Program-made: the position numbers and the translations under genes
From: Eretmocerus hayati
Lineage: Eukaryota > Arthropoda > Insecta > Hymenoptera > Aphelinidae
DNA length: 64,000 nt
Assembly (NCBI GenBank): GCA_029851415.1
Contig: CM056743.1
Coordinates: 24,714,905 to 24,778,904, forward strand
Direction: 5' to 3'
The notes under the pieces: generated by a model
The model's database searches: none
The model's input: only the letters and a program-made list of their open reading frames with translations
What the model was told of the DNA's origin: nothing
Shown here: positions 23,106 through 34,530 of the stretch, piece by piece
Layout: the number at the start of each line of letters is the position of its first letter
How positions within the stretch are numbered: position 1 is the first letter of the stretch

Positions 23106-23520
23106 AATTTCACTCTGAACATGAAACACTCCCCAGTTTCAACTCAATTTCACATCATAAACACAAAACGAGGATGATGAATATCGAGGTCATTCCATCC
23201 AATCAAAGACTTCTCAAAAATTCAAATCTTGCGACGTAGATGCTCAATATGAAAACAAAGAACTTTCCTGATGAATGAATCCCCAATAATTAATCTTAAT
23301 GACCGCGTAGCAAAAACCATAACAATGCATCAATTCAATTTCCCCCTCACGATTGCATCAAGCGAGTGATATTGGATTCATTTACAAAAGTCATTTCTAA
23401 TACTCTATACGATACCGTTCCTCAATGTCAATTATCTATCCCTAAATCTTATGAAAATCACTTGAATCATAAACTGATCAAAAGAATTCTCTCAACCACT
23501 CCCCCATATGAAATGACGTC

Positions 23521-24399
23521 CTCTAATATCAGCATGCGAGATAGACGTGAACCGCTTCTCTTTTCATATTTTCATAAGTTCGAATTTCAAAAGAACGTTT
23601 AATTTCTCCTCCAAATAGAAATAAATTTAAAAACTCCAAAGTATTACGTAGGTTCACACTCGGTATGAGTAGAAATACGAAAATCATCATCTTCAAAATC
23701 AAATAAAAAATTCCTCGAATTCATTCAAAAAAGTTTCAAAAATTTGAAATCCATTCGTATGTATCATATATTCAAAATCAACGAAGTAACAACCTCTCGA
23801 TCTTTAACATTCCATCACTTTGTCAGTACGATTCGACTTCATCGTCACTCTATCACTTATTTCATTCGAAATCAACCAATACTCATGCGGATCGATCTAT
23901 CTCTAACAAAAAATTAAAATGAAAACCATTAAATAAAGCTCACTCGAACACCAAAATTAATTCACATCTGAAAGTGAGGCGGCCTTGTCAACCGTAAAAA
24001 GTTACTCGGCTACCTTCGATGTTGAAAATGGCGGTGTCTCGAATTTTCTAATACGCTTCACTAAAATACGCCATAAAATGACTCCCAGCATGCACTTAAT
24101 ACGAAAATAGATAAACGAAACACATAAAAATCGATTGCTCCTAACCTTCGCCAACGGACTCGGAAGTTTGGGCAGTGTTCGAAAGGGCTCCGTGAGACCG
24201 ATCAGCGACCGTCTTCACGGCAAGAATTAGCAGCAAATCGAATATATAATATCAACGTATAAATACATATAAACTAAATCGGAAATACATATAAAAAACT
24301 CAAAAATACGTCAAAAATACGTAAACGACACTCAAACACGTGTTCTACACATCGCGGAAAAATCTAGGGACATTTGACCTGGTCTAGGGACTTTTCGTG
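23521..24399. other. No gene seen
   Basis: AT-rich, with a GC-richer patch at about 23,975-24,230. Minus-strand donor-like motifs occur there (for example ATCGAAGGTAGCC), but no coding exon could be built. Confidence 0.4.
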
Positions 24400-24460
24400 C
24401 CGTCAAGTTGGCAACACTGATTCGATTTTATGTTGGCAACCCTGATATAGGGATTCCGTG
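24400..24460 (-). repeat. Dispersed repeat, inverted copy of 1,562-1,640
   Basis: Contains GTCAAGTTGGCAACACTG and ATTTTATGTTGGCAACCCTG, the reverse complement of the element near 1,600. Confidence 0.6.
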
Positions 24461-24549
24461 GGGGAATAGGCACCTTGTGTCTCTTAATATAATAATATCA
24501 ATTATATCAATGATCATCAATCATTTAAAAGATTATAAAAATAACTTAC

Positions 24550-24623
24550 CAGTACAGACTCCTAATATGATTCTTGATAGTTCCAGGGGTTGAATTATTC
24601 TTTTCCATCTTCTGATTAATCAA
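24550..24623 (-). other. Candidate orphan exon, minus strand
   Basis: A 74-bp segment is bounded by an acceptor-like CCAACAG and a donor ACTG|GTAAGTTA. It resembles the exon at 25,319-25,415 in its 3' end (AGGAGTCTGTACTG versus AGGAGGCTACATTG before GTAAGT). Splicing directly from that exon would give an in-frame stop, so they are more likely duplicated alternatives than neighbours. Confidence 0.35.
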
Positions 24624-24680
24624 CTGTTGGCAGGATGTACACCGAGTTATATACTGAAATCAATCCAAATGAAAGTTATA

Positions 24681-24914
24681 TTTTCAGTACACTTGCATCG
24701 AAAGCCTGTGGTTTCCGCCCCGATGCCGGGGCAGAAAATCCCGCATTGCCGCCCAGGGCAGAAAGCGACTGAGCATGCGCATCAGACCTCGGGCTGCGCC
24801 CTCGGTCTGCTACAATGCATGCTCCGACGTTTTCTAACCTGTGTGGCGGTGGGGGATTCTGCCCCGAAATCGTGTCGAAAACCATAGAATTTCGATGAAA
24901 GTGTACTGAGAAGA
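24681..24914. mobile_element. MITE with terminal inverted repeats of about 75 bp
   Basis: Ends read TTTTCAGTACACTTGCATCG and, on the opposite strand, TCTCAGTACACTTTCATCG. The interior is GC-rich and non-coding. TATA flanks both sides, consistent with a TA-type target duplication. Confidence 0.75.
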
Positions 24915-25318
24915 ACTATACGCACCTCGGGACGAAAGCAACCCATAGCGGCCACGGGTATGCCGCCCTCGCCTGGCGGCTCGTGCGGCAACTCACCCGG
25001 GCCGCAACGTGTCACTTTCGGCCTTTCGCAGACGCAGGCGCGTAATATACTATATTATTCAGGGAATGATTGAACTTATTGGTGTGTTAGTGAATTGTGC
25101 AGTAGTTATAATTGTATGTGCATGAACGAGCGTGAATGATTATGATGGTATGTGTGTGTGTCTGTAACTGTGTGTGTTCATATGTGATTCAATATAAATG
25201 AGTGTGTTAGATTGAATTTTTTATGTTGAGTGTTTTACATAGTTAATTATTTCATTATTTTGTTTGAGTAATCAATAAATAAAAATGACTTTTTGAAATA
25301 ATTCATTTATTCACTTAC
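24915..25318. other. No gene; GC-rich patch then TG tract
   Basis: 24,915-25,045 is GC-rich, and 25,140-25,180 carries TGTGTG runs like those at 4.1 kb. No exon was recognised. Confidence 0.4.
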
Positions 25319-25537
25319 CAATGTAGCCTCCTATGACGATCCTTGAATTTCCTTCTGGTGATAAGTTCATCTCCTCTGCGGTCTTTTAATGTCTCTTCTG
25401 TACAGTTTTGAGAGACTGTTGGATACCAAAACAATATATAATTATTTAAGTTATATGTTTGAATATTTATATTTTAAATGTTTTATAAGTAATAACTTAC
25501 GTTTAACTTCTCTGTGATATACCTCGATTGAACTCAT
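25319..25537 (-). CDS. Candidate 5' exons of unidentified gene
   Basis: On the minus strand an ATG at 25,535-25,537 opens MSSIEVYHREVK and runs to a donor C|GTAAGTTA (exon 25,501-25,537, phase 1). After a short intron ending CCAACAG, exon 25,319-25,415 continues in frame (LSQNCTEETLKDRRGDE..., ending RHRRLH) to a donor TTG|GTAAGTG, phase 2. That is 44 residues with no recognisable domain, very basic at the end. A TATA box and initiator lie upstream. The next exon was not found; a truncated gene or transposon gene start is possible. Confidence 0.4.
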
Positions 25538-25610
25538 AGCTCGTGGGGGTTGGCTCTCGGAGTGACTTCTCGATCACCAGGAGCGGCATCGACTTCACCC
25601 TTCGAAAGAC

Positions 25611-25648
25611 AGACTGGCCTTGTTCGACACTTCAACTTTATATATATA
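25611..25648 (-). promoter_or_regulatory. Candidate core promoter
   Basis: The minus strand has TATATATAAAG (about 25,648-25,637) followed about 33 bp later by CCAGTCT (A at 25,615), an initiator-like match. It would give a 5' leader of about 78 nt before the ATG at 25,537. Confidence 0.4.
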
Positions 25649-25724
25649 CCTTTAGCTCCCTCTAGTGACTTTCATGATGAATGTTGTCGCGTTTATCTGA
25701 ATACTCACTGTATCTCTAACTATC

Positions 25725-25850
25725 TTATCATCTAAGATTATCTTGAAAGTATCTATAGATTATCTTGTTATCTAAACTTCATCTTTGGGTTATCTTTTCA
25801 TCTTTTTGTTATTTTTTTGTCATCTTTAAGTTATCTCATCAGTTTTTTCT
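25725..25850 (+). repeat. Degenerate ATCTT-type simple repeat
   Basis: Imperfect iteration of ATCTTTGGGTTATCTTTTC-like units, related to 1,676-1,850. Confidence 0.65.
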
Positions 25851-26679
25851 TTTTTTCTCACTAGAATTCCATTTCATGATATTATTTGAGATAATTGATT
25901 GAATTAAATTAATTGAATTGACATTGATCGAAAACTTCATTGATGAATACAAAAATAAGCGAATTGTCATTTGAAAAATGTAAAATCAACAGTCTTATCA
26001 AATATCATAAAGTTTTTTTTAACGAAAGTCAGAAATCGGTCACAATTCCTGTGTGGATGCTTCTACTTTGCGAATAAGACTTCATCCATTTCTGAAGGAT
26101 ATATAAGAATTTCTAAGTTTTTTTTAGATGTTGGGGATGTTCAATTGGAGAGATTATGAAACTCTCTGTAAAAATATCTTAATGAATATTTCCAACATCT
26201 AATGAAAATCATTTCAAGAAATGATTGAGATTGATACTGAACTAATACACTCTTGTCCCTTATCTAGGAGATTTTGGGGAAGATCACAAAATCAAATCAA
26301 TGGGGTGTGATGAATAAGAGTCAAGAACTTCATACTTATTTCAAATTCCATTATGGAGGTACTAAATAATTATCTAAACGTCCAGTTGTAGGTAATACTA
26401 AATTTTATTTGACAATGAGGAATTTTATTGAGAATTTGTACGATCATTTTTAACAAACTCTTCAATATTTCTGAACTCAATTCTAATGATACACAAAATT
26501 GTCAATGAATAAATCTTGGATTTCGCATCAATTTCCTGTAACTGTATATTTCATCAGGAGGCATTGTACTCAACAAAATAAATCTATAAGATTATCATAC
26601 TTGTTTTTTCGTCAATTTTCGAAGAAACTCAGAATATTTATTGGTCCATGATAGACTAGAATACACGCTTTGAATTACA
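25851..26679. other. No gene seen
   Basis: AT-rich, with only short unsupported frames on either strand. Confidence 0.4.
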
Positions 26680-26960
26680 CCGGCACACAAAAAAATGTAT
26701 TCATAATTTTGACCAGACCTACTTTTCTTAATGTATTTTGGCACGCTGAATTCGAATCCGAGGTCGGTTTGGCCCGACTACCTCTTGTTTTCGAGAAAAT
26801 CGTGCTATTCTGCGCTATCCCCATATTTTTCAGGATTTCCTCGAAAACAAGAAGGAGTCGGGCCAAACCGACCTCGGATTCGGATTCAGCGTGCCAAAAT
26901 ACATTAAGAGAAGTAGGTTTGGTCAAAAGTACAGATACTTTTTTCTTGTGTCCCGATGTT
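26680..26960. repeat. Foldback element
   Basis: Arms of about 120 bp (26,680-26,800 and 26,840-26,960) include GGCACGCTGAATTCGAATCC and GAGGTCGGTTTGGCCCGAC, with a spacer of about 40 bp. Mirrored open frames on both strands are by-products of the palindrome. Confidence 0.9.
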
Positions 26961-27779
26961 ATTATTAGCGTCAAAAATTTTTCATTAACCGATAGTGTTA
27001 ATAGTGAAGAAACATAATAGAAACCAACTTCATGGACTTTCTAAAAAATTTTAAATACTTTCAAAAATCGCAAAACTTTCGATTTTACCAAATAAAGTGA
27101 AGCCGAGCGAGCGTTAGCGAGCAAAGCAGTATCCCTAGTAATAAATTCATCCGCGTCGCGAGGGTGGAATAATATCAGTCCACCTACCAACGGTTGTACG
27201 AGCCAGGCTCAAAATTCTGTGAGAAACCGATAAAATCGATTTATTTCATTAATTTTCTTAAAATATCAAAATACAGAATTTCGAGCCAGTTCTTCGAAGA
27301 AAGAACATTGCGAGGCAACCGGCAACGCTACCAAGTGATTTGGTATTCGAATCGTGATTAGGGCATCAAATCACTGGGTTGGTATTGCGTTAAAGTCAAT
27401 AGAATCATTAAAATCAGTAAAAATCTATATCAGCAGCAAGGGCTCATATCTATGTAGAGACAGCCCATAGATAATCTTCTATTGATTTGGAATGTTGACA
27501 GAATAGTCAAAGATCGATGGCAAATTGTAATAGGGTATTCACGTGAAGTGAATTGAGAAGCCAAACAAATTCTACAGCAACAGAATTTTGCTCCTTCTGA
27601 GCTGATCACATGTACGTGGTCTCGCGCCATGGGATTTGAGATGTTTAGAAGCAATTAAAAATGAATTAATAAATTTCAAGTATCATATTTTTCAAGACAG
27701 ACAATACTTCTTCGTTCCAAATTGACTCAATTATCTCAGGAAGACAGTTAGACCCCGTAAGAAACGATTCAAGCGAGTT
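26961..27779. other. No gene seen
   Basis: Contains a GAGCGAGCGTTAGCGAGC motif near 27,108 and AT-rich sequence. No exon or clear repeat unit. Confidence 0.4.
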
Positions 27780-28060
27780 CATTTGGGCAAATTCGATCAT
27801 ACTTTGATGTAGAACAACTCGGAAGATATTCATTTCTCGAGAAGTGTGGAGGTCATATTTGTAGATCATTTTAAGATCTAAAAATTATACCTCCATACAT
27901 TTCCTCGAAAAATCCATATTTTCCGACTTATGACGAAATAACCAAAAAAGACGTGAAAAAATACACGTTTTATTGTCTATTTATACGTTTTCCCAAGTAT
28001 TTGAACAAAAAGCTCTTTGCTAACTCAAACTAGGCGTAGCACCTGACGTTTGAGCCCAAA
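27780..28060 (+). repeat. Dispersed foldback-arm repeat, inverted copy of 33,845-34,110
   Basis: Shares, in inverse orientation, segments such as CGTTTGAGCCCAAAAT, a CTTATGAC/CTTATAAC motif and TTGTAGATC with 33,845-34,110. Together the two copies bracket the first cysteine-rich secreted gene. Confidence 0.65.
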
Positions 28061-28508
28061 ATCACGCGGTTATTAAGAGCTTGGTCTTTTCCTCCCAAAT
28101 GGAGCGTCTTTTCGGGGCATACTTTGCAGTACTATGAATTGTCCAACGATTTGAGTGGGTCGTTATCCACCTTGAGGTCCATCAAAATACCGCCTATCAA
28201 CGAACCATTGCTTTGTAAATCCGTAACTTCTATCCAAATGGATCAATACTAAATCTAACGCTATTATATCGTCTGACGCTTGCGCAAGCTATACGATTCT
28301 CCAAAAAATGACCAATAGCCTGCCGTCAGGACCAATTAAATTCAGACCGACTGGCAACGGGTTCGACTATAATGTAGACGCATTAGGGAAGGCCAAAGTG
28401 CACCGGATGCGATTACGTTGCCCAATGTCTAGGGACGTTATAGAGGCCATCTTCGACGCCCATAACATGACCCCAGTATTAACAATCCATTCGAATATCG
28501 ACATTTGA
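28061..28508 (+). pseudogene. Unidentified coding-like remnant
   Basis: Two overlapping plus-strand frames read like protein. One ends at 28,250 and includes the stretch GHTLQYYELSNDLSGS. The other is open from about 28,212 to 28,508 and includes NVDALGKAKVHRMRLRCPM. Their overlap suggests a frameshifted ancestral frame. No family was recognised, and the repeat at 27,780-28,060 abuts it, so transposon origin is possible. Confidence 0.3.
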
Positions 28509-29702
28509 AGCATCTCGGCAGACGAAGCGTATAAGAACCTTGGAAACAACGGAATCGTTTGATTTTGGGCTAATTGTAATCGGACGTCGTTTTAGTTGAG
28601 AGACTGAATAGCTCCTCTACAGCCTTTCATCGTCTAATACTCTATTTAAAGGTAAATTATACTCGCGGATTATGGATTAATTTTTTTGAAAATTTGTGTT
28701 GTCTTTCCAATAAGGCTTCAGCCGCGCAAGGCCGCGAGGGTATTGATAAAAAAAGCTAATTTTTTGACGCAGAAAGTTTTTAGTGAAAAATGATGCTGTT
28801 AATGCTGCAGCGACTGCTATGACATCGTCCATACAATGACCAATTTTCAGACGTATAAAATTACATCTTCACGAGAGATGCGCGTTGATGTATAAAGGAG
28901 TCCCTTATTTTAAGCATTGATTACACAATGAGCATCAAAGCTCAATAGGTTCTATAAAATTGGCATGAAAATCTGAGCACTCGTTGTTTTTGAAGAGTAT
29001 GTATGGGCAGCAAATTTTGTTGAATCCGAATCGAATCGATCTATCTTGGTAAGGCACGTACATCAATTTTTGAAAAAGCCTATCAATGCTTCTTCAGGTT
29101 TTTTTTCCCGGCCATCAGGCCTCACATTACCAGCGCGCGTTTGTTCGACTGTTTGGACCTCAACCTGGACCTAAACATTATGACTCCTGTATTTTCAACA
29201 TTCATTTGGATCTATGAGTCAATTGAAATACTTTCCAATTTGTACCTGTAGACATATACTCTTGATTCTAAGATTCCATAATACTTAGGCGTCTCGTATA
29301 TGATATCGAAGCATTGAAATGGATCTTACCCTTGAAATCAACGATATATCATTTGATAAAAGTATATTACTTTATGAATAGAATACACTTGATTAATATT
29401 CGTTTTTACGATGAATAAGATTCCCAAAGGTGACATTATTATATCATTTGATATCTCTGCTGTGGGTATATATTAAGATACCACCTGAATCAAAAATCAA
29501 TGCTACGCCATTCAGAATTGTCATGCTCGTGAAGCTATGCCTACAAAAAAAGATAAAAATTTGTCTCGTAAGCGATCCAATCATAATTTCGTCAACATTT
29601 GTTCGCATATCTTCCATGACAAGAACAGTCTATTACTATTCTACTGATCTTACGTGACTACGTATCAGGCTAGGAATGGCTGATTTCAATAAGTGAAGAA
29701 AC
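28509..29702. other. No gene seen
   Basis: AT-rich intergenic sequence upstream of the secreted gene at 29,703. No TATA box at usual spacing was identified for that gene. Confidence 0.35.
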
Positions 29703-32055
29703 ATGATACCACACACTTTACTCTCGTGCTACTTGATTTTATACTTCACGGCGACTCTTGGTGGAAACTTCAACTGTGAGTAGGTTCAAAAATTGCGATA
29801 TTGGTTCAATTTGCGAGTGTATATGAAAGATCCACTAACACAATATGCGCCAATATGTAAATCACGATTACATTACCGACCAAAAGTTTGTAATCTCCCA
29901 AATAGGTAAAGAAACTATTTTACAAGACTGAATTATTCCGGTATTCCTCTGTCACTCCCGCTATGGGTACTCTCATGAATTTTCAATGACTATTTCATTT
30001 TTTGAGGAAAATCATGCTGATAAGAGCAGTCAGATCTCGGACCCAGAAACGACATAGAATGATTTTCAGAGATCGATTTTGAACCTTCACTAACTCACAA
30101 TGTAATTTAACATGCAAACATTCCATAATCAGAAAGGGATAGTGAGTTGGTAATTTGATAGATTGGATGATCGATATTCCTGCGGCTGGCCTCGAACTGT
30201 TAGAACCGTAGAATTCTATTTCGACTTCATGAAAAACAAACAAATTTGTAATTTTGCTTGGACCACTGAACATTTCTGAGAAGAATTCATGTATTAGCCT
30301 TGACCAAAAGATCGAGTCACGCCGTTGTTCTAAAGAAAAAAAAATCTCGAAAACTTAGAGCCATTCTCATGTAGCTTCCAATATATCATTCCCTATAGTC
30401 TTTTTGAAAAGAGTAATAACACGTGAAACAGACTTACGGAAAAGAGTCATGTCTCGGACTTCAATGCCTGCACTCTTATAGAGCTGGCTATTCCGGAAGT
30501 TCTTCAACAATATCACTCATTTTCGAGGTAAATTTACCTTCAACAGAAATACCTGTAAGCTTAGAGGGAAAATAACCTCTAGTTGAAGGGTTTTTTCCCT
30601 CCTAGAGATTTAGAGTGCAGAGTCAAAAAACAACAGCCCAAATTCGTGACAAATACATTTCTAGTGGTATATCAATATTATACGATGTTCGGTTTTGATT
30701 TGCTTGACTCAATTTGAAGAGAGAATATTTACTCATATTGGAGTGGATATTGACTGAAACTTGGAGTGATGATTGACTCAAAGGTGGTGCGCACGAAACT
30801 GTCTCAAAGCTTCGAGTCAAATTCCACTCCAACAGGTTTAGAGAGTCCAAAGGTCACTGAATGTTAATGAAATCAAGAGAGGCTTAATAGAGAGGTCTCT
30901 CTACCCTCCCTAGGGCTGAAGATACCGAAGGAAATCATAAGGGTGTGTCCGCAGATGAAGCGGCTGCGCCGCGCCTTGTGCGGCTCTGCAAACCTCCTTA
31001 CCACCAAAAGATGAAAGCCATGGGTTTCCCCAGAGTTTCAGCCAAATCCATGGCCCACGACACCCGGATGTTCTTCTTAAGTTTGAAAGCCCCAAACTTC
31101 TTCCAAAAGTAACTAAAGCATCTGGAATTCCATCCGAGTAATCCATCCGCTCGCTATGATCTCATCCAAATCCTTCAGGTCAATCAATTCACCACAGTAC
31201 CTTTAATAACTTTAATTCGGTAAAAATCCCAATGTACAAACATTGATAAAAAGGTCTCAATGAGTCCATGCTAAATAAGTTACTTTCATTTCAGCCAGGG
31301 AATCAAAGTCAAGTCACCTCTGTCAGGTTCCAAATGAGGATCAGTGTCTTAGTGATGGAGTTATGATAAGTTTAGAAGAATGCGACAATCGTTGTCGCTC
31401 ATCCAATTCAACCTTTATTGTCAGAGGAATATGTTTTGGACGCTGTTACTGCGAATGGAATATTCTAGGACTCTCCGATACAGATTTCCTTTATCCTTTA
31501 GAAATTTGTGAAGCTTTCTATATGCAATCATTACTGGACAGTCAGCAAGAAACCGTATTAGTTAGCCTTTCTACAGCAGCTACGCGGCCTGGTGACAAAC
31601 TTGGTGAGAATAAACCCTATCCTTGAATGCGAATATTTTTGCTCTTGCGAGTCATTAATTTAATTGGAGACCTTCTAATGGTGATAAAAATCATGGTTTT
31701 ATGATTGGTTTTAGTTTATACAACAGGAAAATCCTTGCAAAATGAGCACAGCATTAGCAACATTGATAAGAATTGCCTTCACCTGTGTATGGATTACGGA
31801 AAGAATGTAGGAAAAACGATCATGAAAGGGCTCGATTTGTGGTATGATAACCATCTAAAAGGCTGCATCTGTCAATACGATGAATGGGGATGTATTGTTC
31901 ATGTGGAGCCGATTCATTTGGGGTCTAAATATGACAGCGTTGTCAATTCTCCAAAACAAAACAGTAGATGGGCTCTCGAAGAGCCCACTCCATCGTGTAG
32001 TTACCTATCTGATTCGTTAAAGATCATTTCTCCAAATGGACAAAACTCCGAATGA
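29703..32055 (+). CDS. Secreted two-module CS-alpha-beta-like cysteine-rich protein (gene 1)
   Basis: Three exons: 29,703-29,775, 31,295-31,603 and 31,715-32,055; both introns are GT-AG and phase 1. They give 240 residues. Exon 1 is a signal peptide (MIPHTLLSCYLILYFTATLG). Exon 2 carries C34, C42, C54-x3-C58, C71, C75-x-C77 and C96; the run from C42 has spacing C-x11-C-x3-C-x12-C-x3-C-x-C, the CS-alpha-beta pattern of defensins and scorpion toxins. Exon 3 has C148-x3-C152, C178-x-C180, C187 and C222, so it looks like a second, degraded module lacking two cysteines. Exon 2 resembles both modules of the gene at 43,483-48,725. An extracellular, possibly venom or immune, role is inference. The C-terminus runs into a degenerate simple repeat. 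The 1.5-kb first intron contains a GC-rich patch at about 30,905-31,110. Confidence 0.8.
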
Positions 32056-33844
32056 CCAAAACTCCGAAGACCATTTATTCGAAGCCATTTCTCCGAAAAA
32101 ATTAAGTCCAAACGGTCAAAAATCCAAATAAATGAAATCCCAATGGTCAATGTCCCAATGAACGAGAATCGAAATAATCACAATTCAAATGTGAATGTAT
32201 AGCGAAAATGCGGAATGTGATTTCACCCAGATCGAACTTCAAATTTCGGTAAGTCTCTGGAAATCATCTCGTTTTGGTAAGAAATGAAGATACTCACAGT
32301 GAATCTTGTATCAGTAGAGGCCTTCCATCCTGAAATGCAGCTTTTGAGATGAGAATTATCTATATAAGGTTATGTTGAAAATCGTGTGCACTATGCATGT
32401 TTTAAAATTGTTCATCTCAGTTATAGCCGTAACACAAAATGGCTAATTCCTCCGATCAAACCACTCAAGATATCTTCATTTTTCACCAAATTACGATGAT
32501 TCCCCAATCACCAGATCAGTTACACCCAAGGTTGAAACTCTCCTGATGAGTATAATTTCAATAAAAAATCTGAAAAGCACCCAGAGGTTACACACAATTT
32601 ATGTTATTCTCTTTCATTATCTTCATTGACCTACCCTTAAAAAATCCACGCCCATGCTTCAAAGAATCGATCCCTCGGGTAACTAGTGGGTTGATCACAG
32701 TTGAAAGTTGTAACAATTTCATTTAACACTATGACAAGTTTTGTGCACGACAATAACATGGCGATTGCCAAAGCGCAGTGAAACTCCGCATATCGCGGAA
32801 AAATTTGCGGATAGATTTGTTCAGTGTTGCTGAACTGTATCCGAAAATTTTTGAGCTCAATTTTGCACCGATCTCGATGAAACTTTTTTTTTTGAAGAAA
32901 AATAGTCCGCAGGGAGCGGTACTATTGGTCTCCTTCCTCTTTGTTTTTAAAAATTGTTATTGACAATATACCAATTTGACCGCTAGAGGAGCCACCATCG
33001 CTTTTCCAAAGGTAGAGAGCACTCTTAATGCGTATATAAAGAAGGTGGCCCAAATACCGAAACTTCTAATACCGAGACCTTGGACTTATGAGAAAAGAGG
33101 GGCTACGTATACATATGTGGACCCGTTGAGTAAGTAAGAAATCCACACATCATCTTCAATAAACAAATTCATGTAAGAATCCTAGCAAGTTGGCTCAATG
33201 TGTGAAAGATACGAAGTAACAGCATGATACGATTGAAAAAGTATTGTAATTCACTCGAAAAGCTGTTGAATCCACTCCAAATTCTGTCTTCCAAATTCTA
33301 ATATGGCCAGTCCGGCCCTGCAGATCATCAGCGTATTATCTACACAATCTCACGCCCACTCTTACATGGCTAAATTTTCTTTTCTTCACAAGTCTTAGTT
33401 CAGGACAAACGCATAAAAATATATCAGAGTTTCCATTGCGTCCATGCAAGGAAGCGATTTCAGTCGTGATCTGAAGACGCGTTCGCGAGATCGCAAAGAT
33501 AATCCGCGACGCGAGGCAACAATTCCGGAGCGTGCTGTAATTAGGGGTCTACTTGTCTGTTCGCAAATCCGGACATCATCAGAATAATGTCTTTCTGTAG
33601 CCGCTAATGGTTTACAAACCACGACTATACCCATCGCTCATTGGTTTTACTGTTCAGGATACACCCGAGGCGCGATTTCTATCGGCTCCTTAAGTTTGGC
33701 CTCATCAAAATGCGATATACAAGTACTTGGCGACTCGGATACATTAAAAATGATTACTTCCAAACTTCGATCACTAAAAGGCCGAAATCAATATAAAATT
33801 AGTTGAATTACCTTTGAAATTCGATCACCAAGAGGCTATATAAA
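32056..33844. other. No gene; degenerate repeats
   Basis: 32,030-32,160 is a degenerate repeat of CTCCGAATGACCAAAA and TCCAAATGGNC-like units that includes the stop codon of gene 1. 32,770-32,960 resembles dispersed repeat sequence (CGATCTCGATGAAACTT). A minus-strand frame at 33,395-33,634 is not supported. Confidence 0.45.
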
Positions 33845-34110
33845 CTCAGTGACAATTTTGGGCTCAAACGATAGATGGTTCGTCCAATATTTAATAGTAA
33901 TAGAAATCATTGTTCAAAAATTGAGGCGTGGCACAAATCAACAATAAAAACATGCATTTTTCGCGTCTCTTTCGATTTTTCTGTTATAAGTCAGAAAACA
34001 TCGGTTTTTTGGGAAAATTTGTGGAGAGATAATTTGTAGATCTCCAATAACAAGTTCTACAATTTGATTTCAAGACTTTTCCTCGCAAATGGTATCTCTT
34101 CGGAAATATT
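33845..34110 (-). repeat. Dispersed foldback-arm repeat, inverted copy of 27,780-28,060
   Basis: Overlaps the left arm of the foldback at 34,035-34,530, so the family's arms exist both paired and singly in this window. Confidence 0.65.
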
Positions 34111-34530
34111 CTTCATCAAAGTCGAAATTGAGTTTGTTTAAAACCAGTTCGCTCAAATTGTTTATAGTGGGCTCAAATCATTTTTCTAAGATGAATCAGT
34201 GGATTTAGAGCAGAAAAAGTATCTTGGTATTTTTTTCCTAAGTTTGATCGTTTTCGAGTAATGAATTTAGCCAATTTCGTGACTTCCAACCCTCAATGAG
34301 TCGTGAAATTGGCTATTCTCGTAACGATCAAACTTGGGCCCAAATACCAAGAGACCTTTTGCTCTAAATTTACTCAATTATCTTGGAAGAATAGTTTTAG
34401 CACAATATGAACAATTCTAGCTGATTTGTTTAATCAAATTCGATCTTGACTTTAATGGTGAATAACTCCGAAGAGATGAAATTTGCGAGGAAAGTGTCAA
34501 GATCAATTTTGTAAGCTTTTAAAGATCTAC
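34035..34530. repeat. Foldback element
   Basis: Arms 34,035-34,283 and 34,302-34,530 with a spacer of about 18 bp. The innermost arms read GCCAATTTCGTGAC and GTCGTGAAATTGGC; outer parts share TTTCCTCGCAAAT and ATCTCTTCGGA. The arms are clearly diverged, so this is an older insertion. Confidence 0.8.

Larger units (their letters stand above)
20440..23520 (+). repeat. Second tandem array, three units of about 1.0-1.2 kb
   Basis: Units two (about 21,470-22,495) and three (about 22,496-23,520) align over their full length with a period of 1,023 bp. Unit one (about 20,440-21,469) is much more diverged except for a 125-bp core. The outer edges are approximate. Confidence 0.85.

Noticed and set aside
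26670..27017. Mirrored frames on both strands over the foldback at 26.7 kb
   Set aside because: Palindromic DNA encodes related frames on both strands automatically; no independent evidence of coding.
30910..31146. GC-rich minus-strand frame in intron 1 of gene 1
   Set aside because: Composition-driven frame with no domain. Possibly a transposon scrap, but nothing identifies it.
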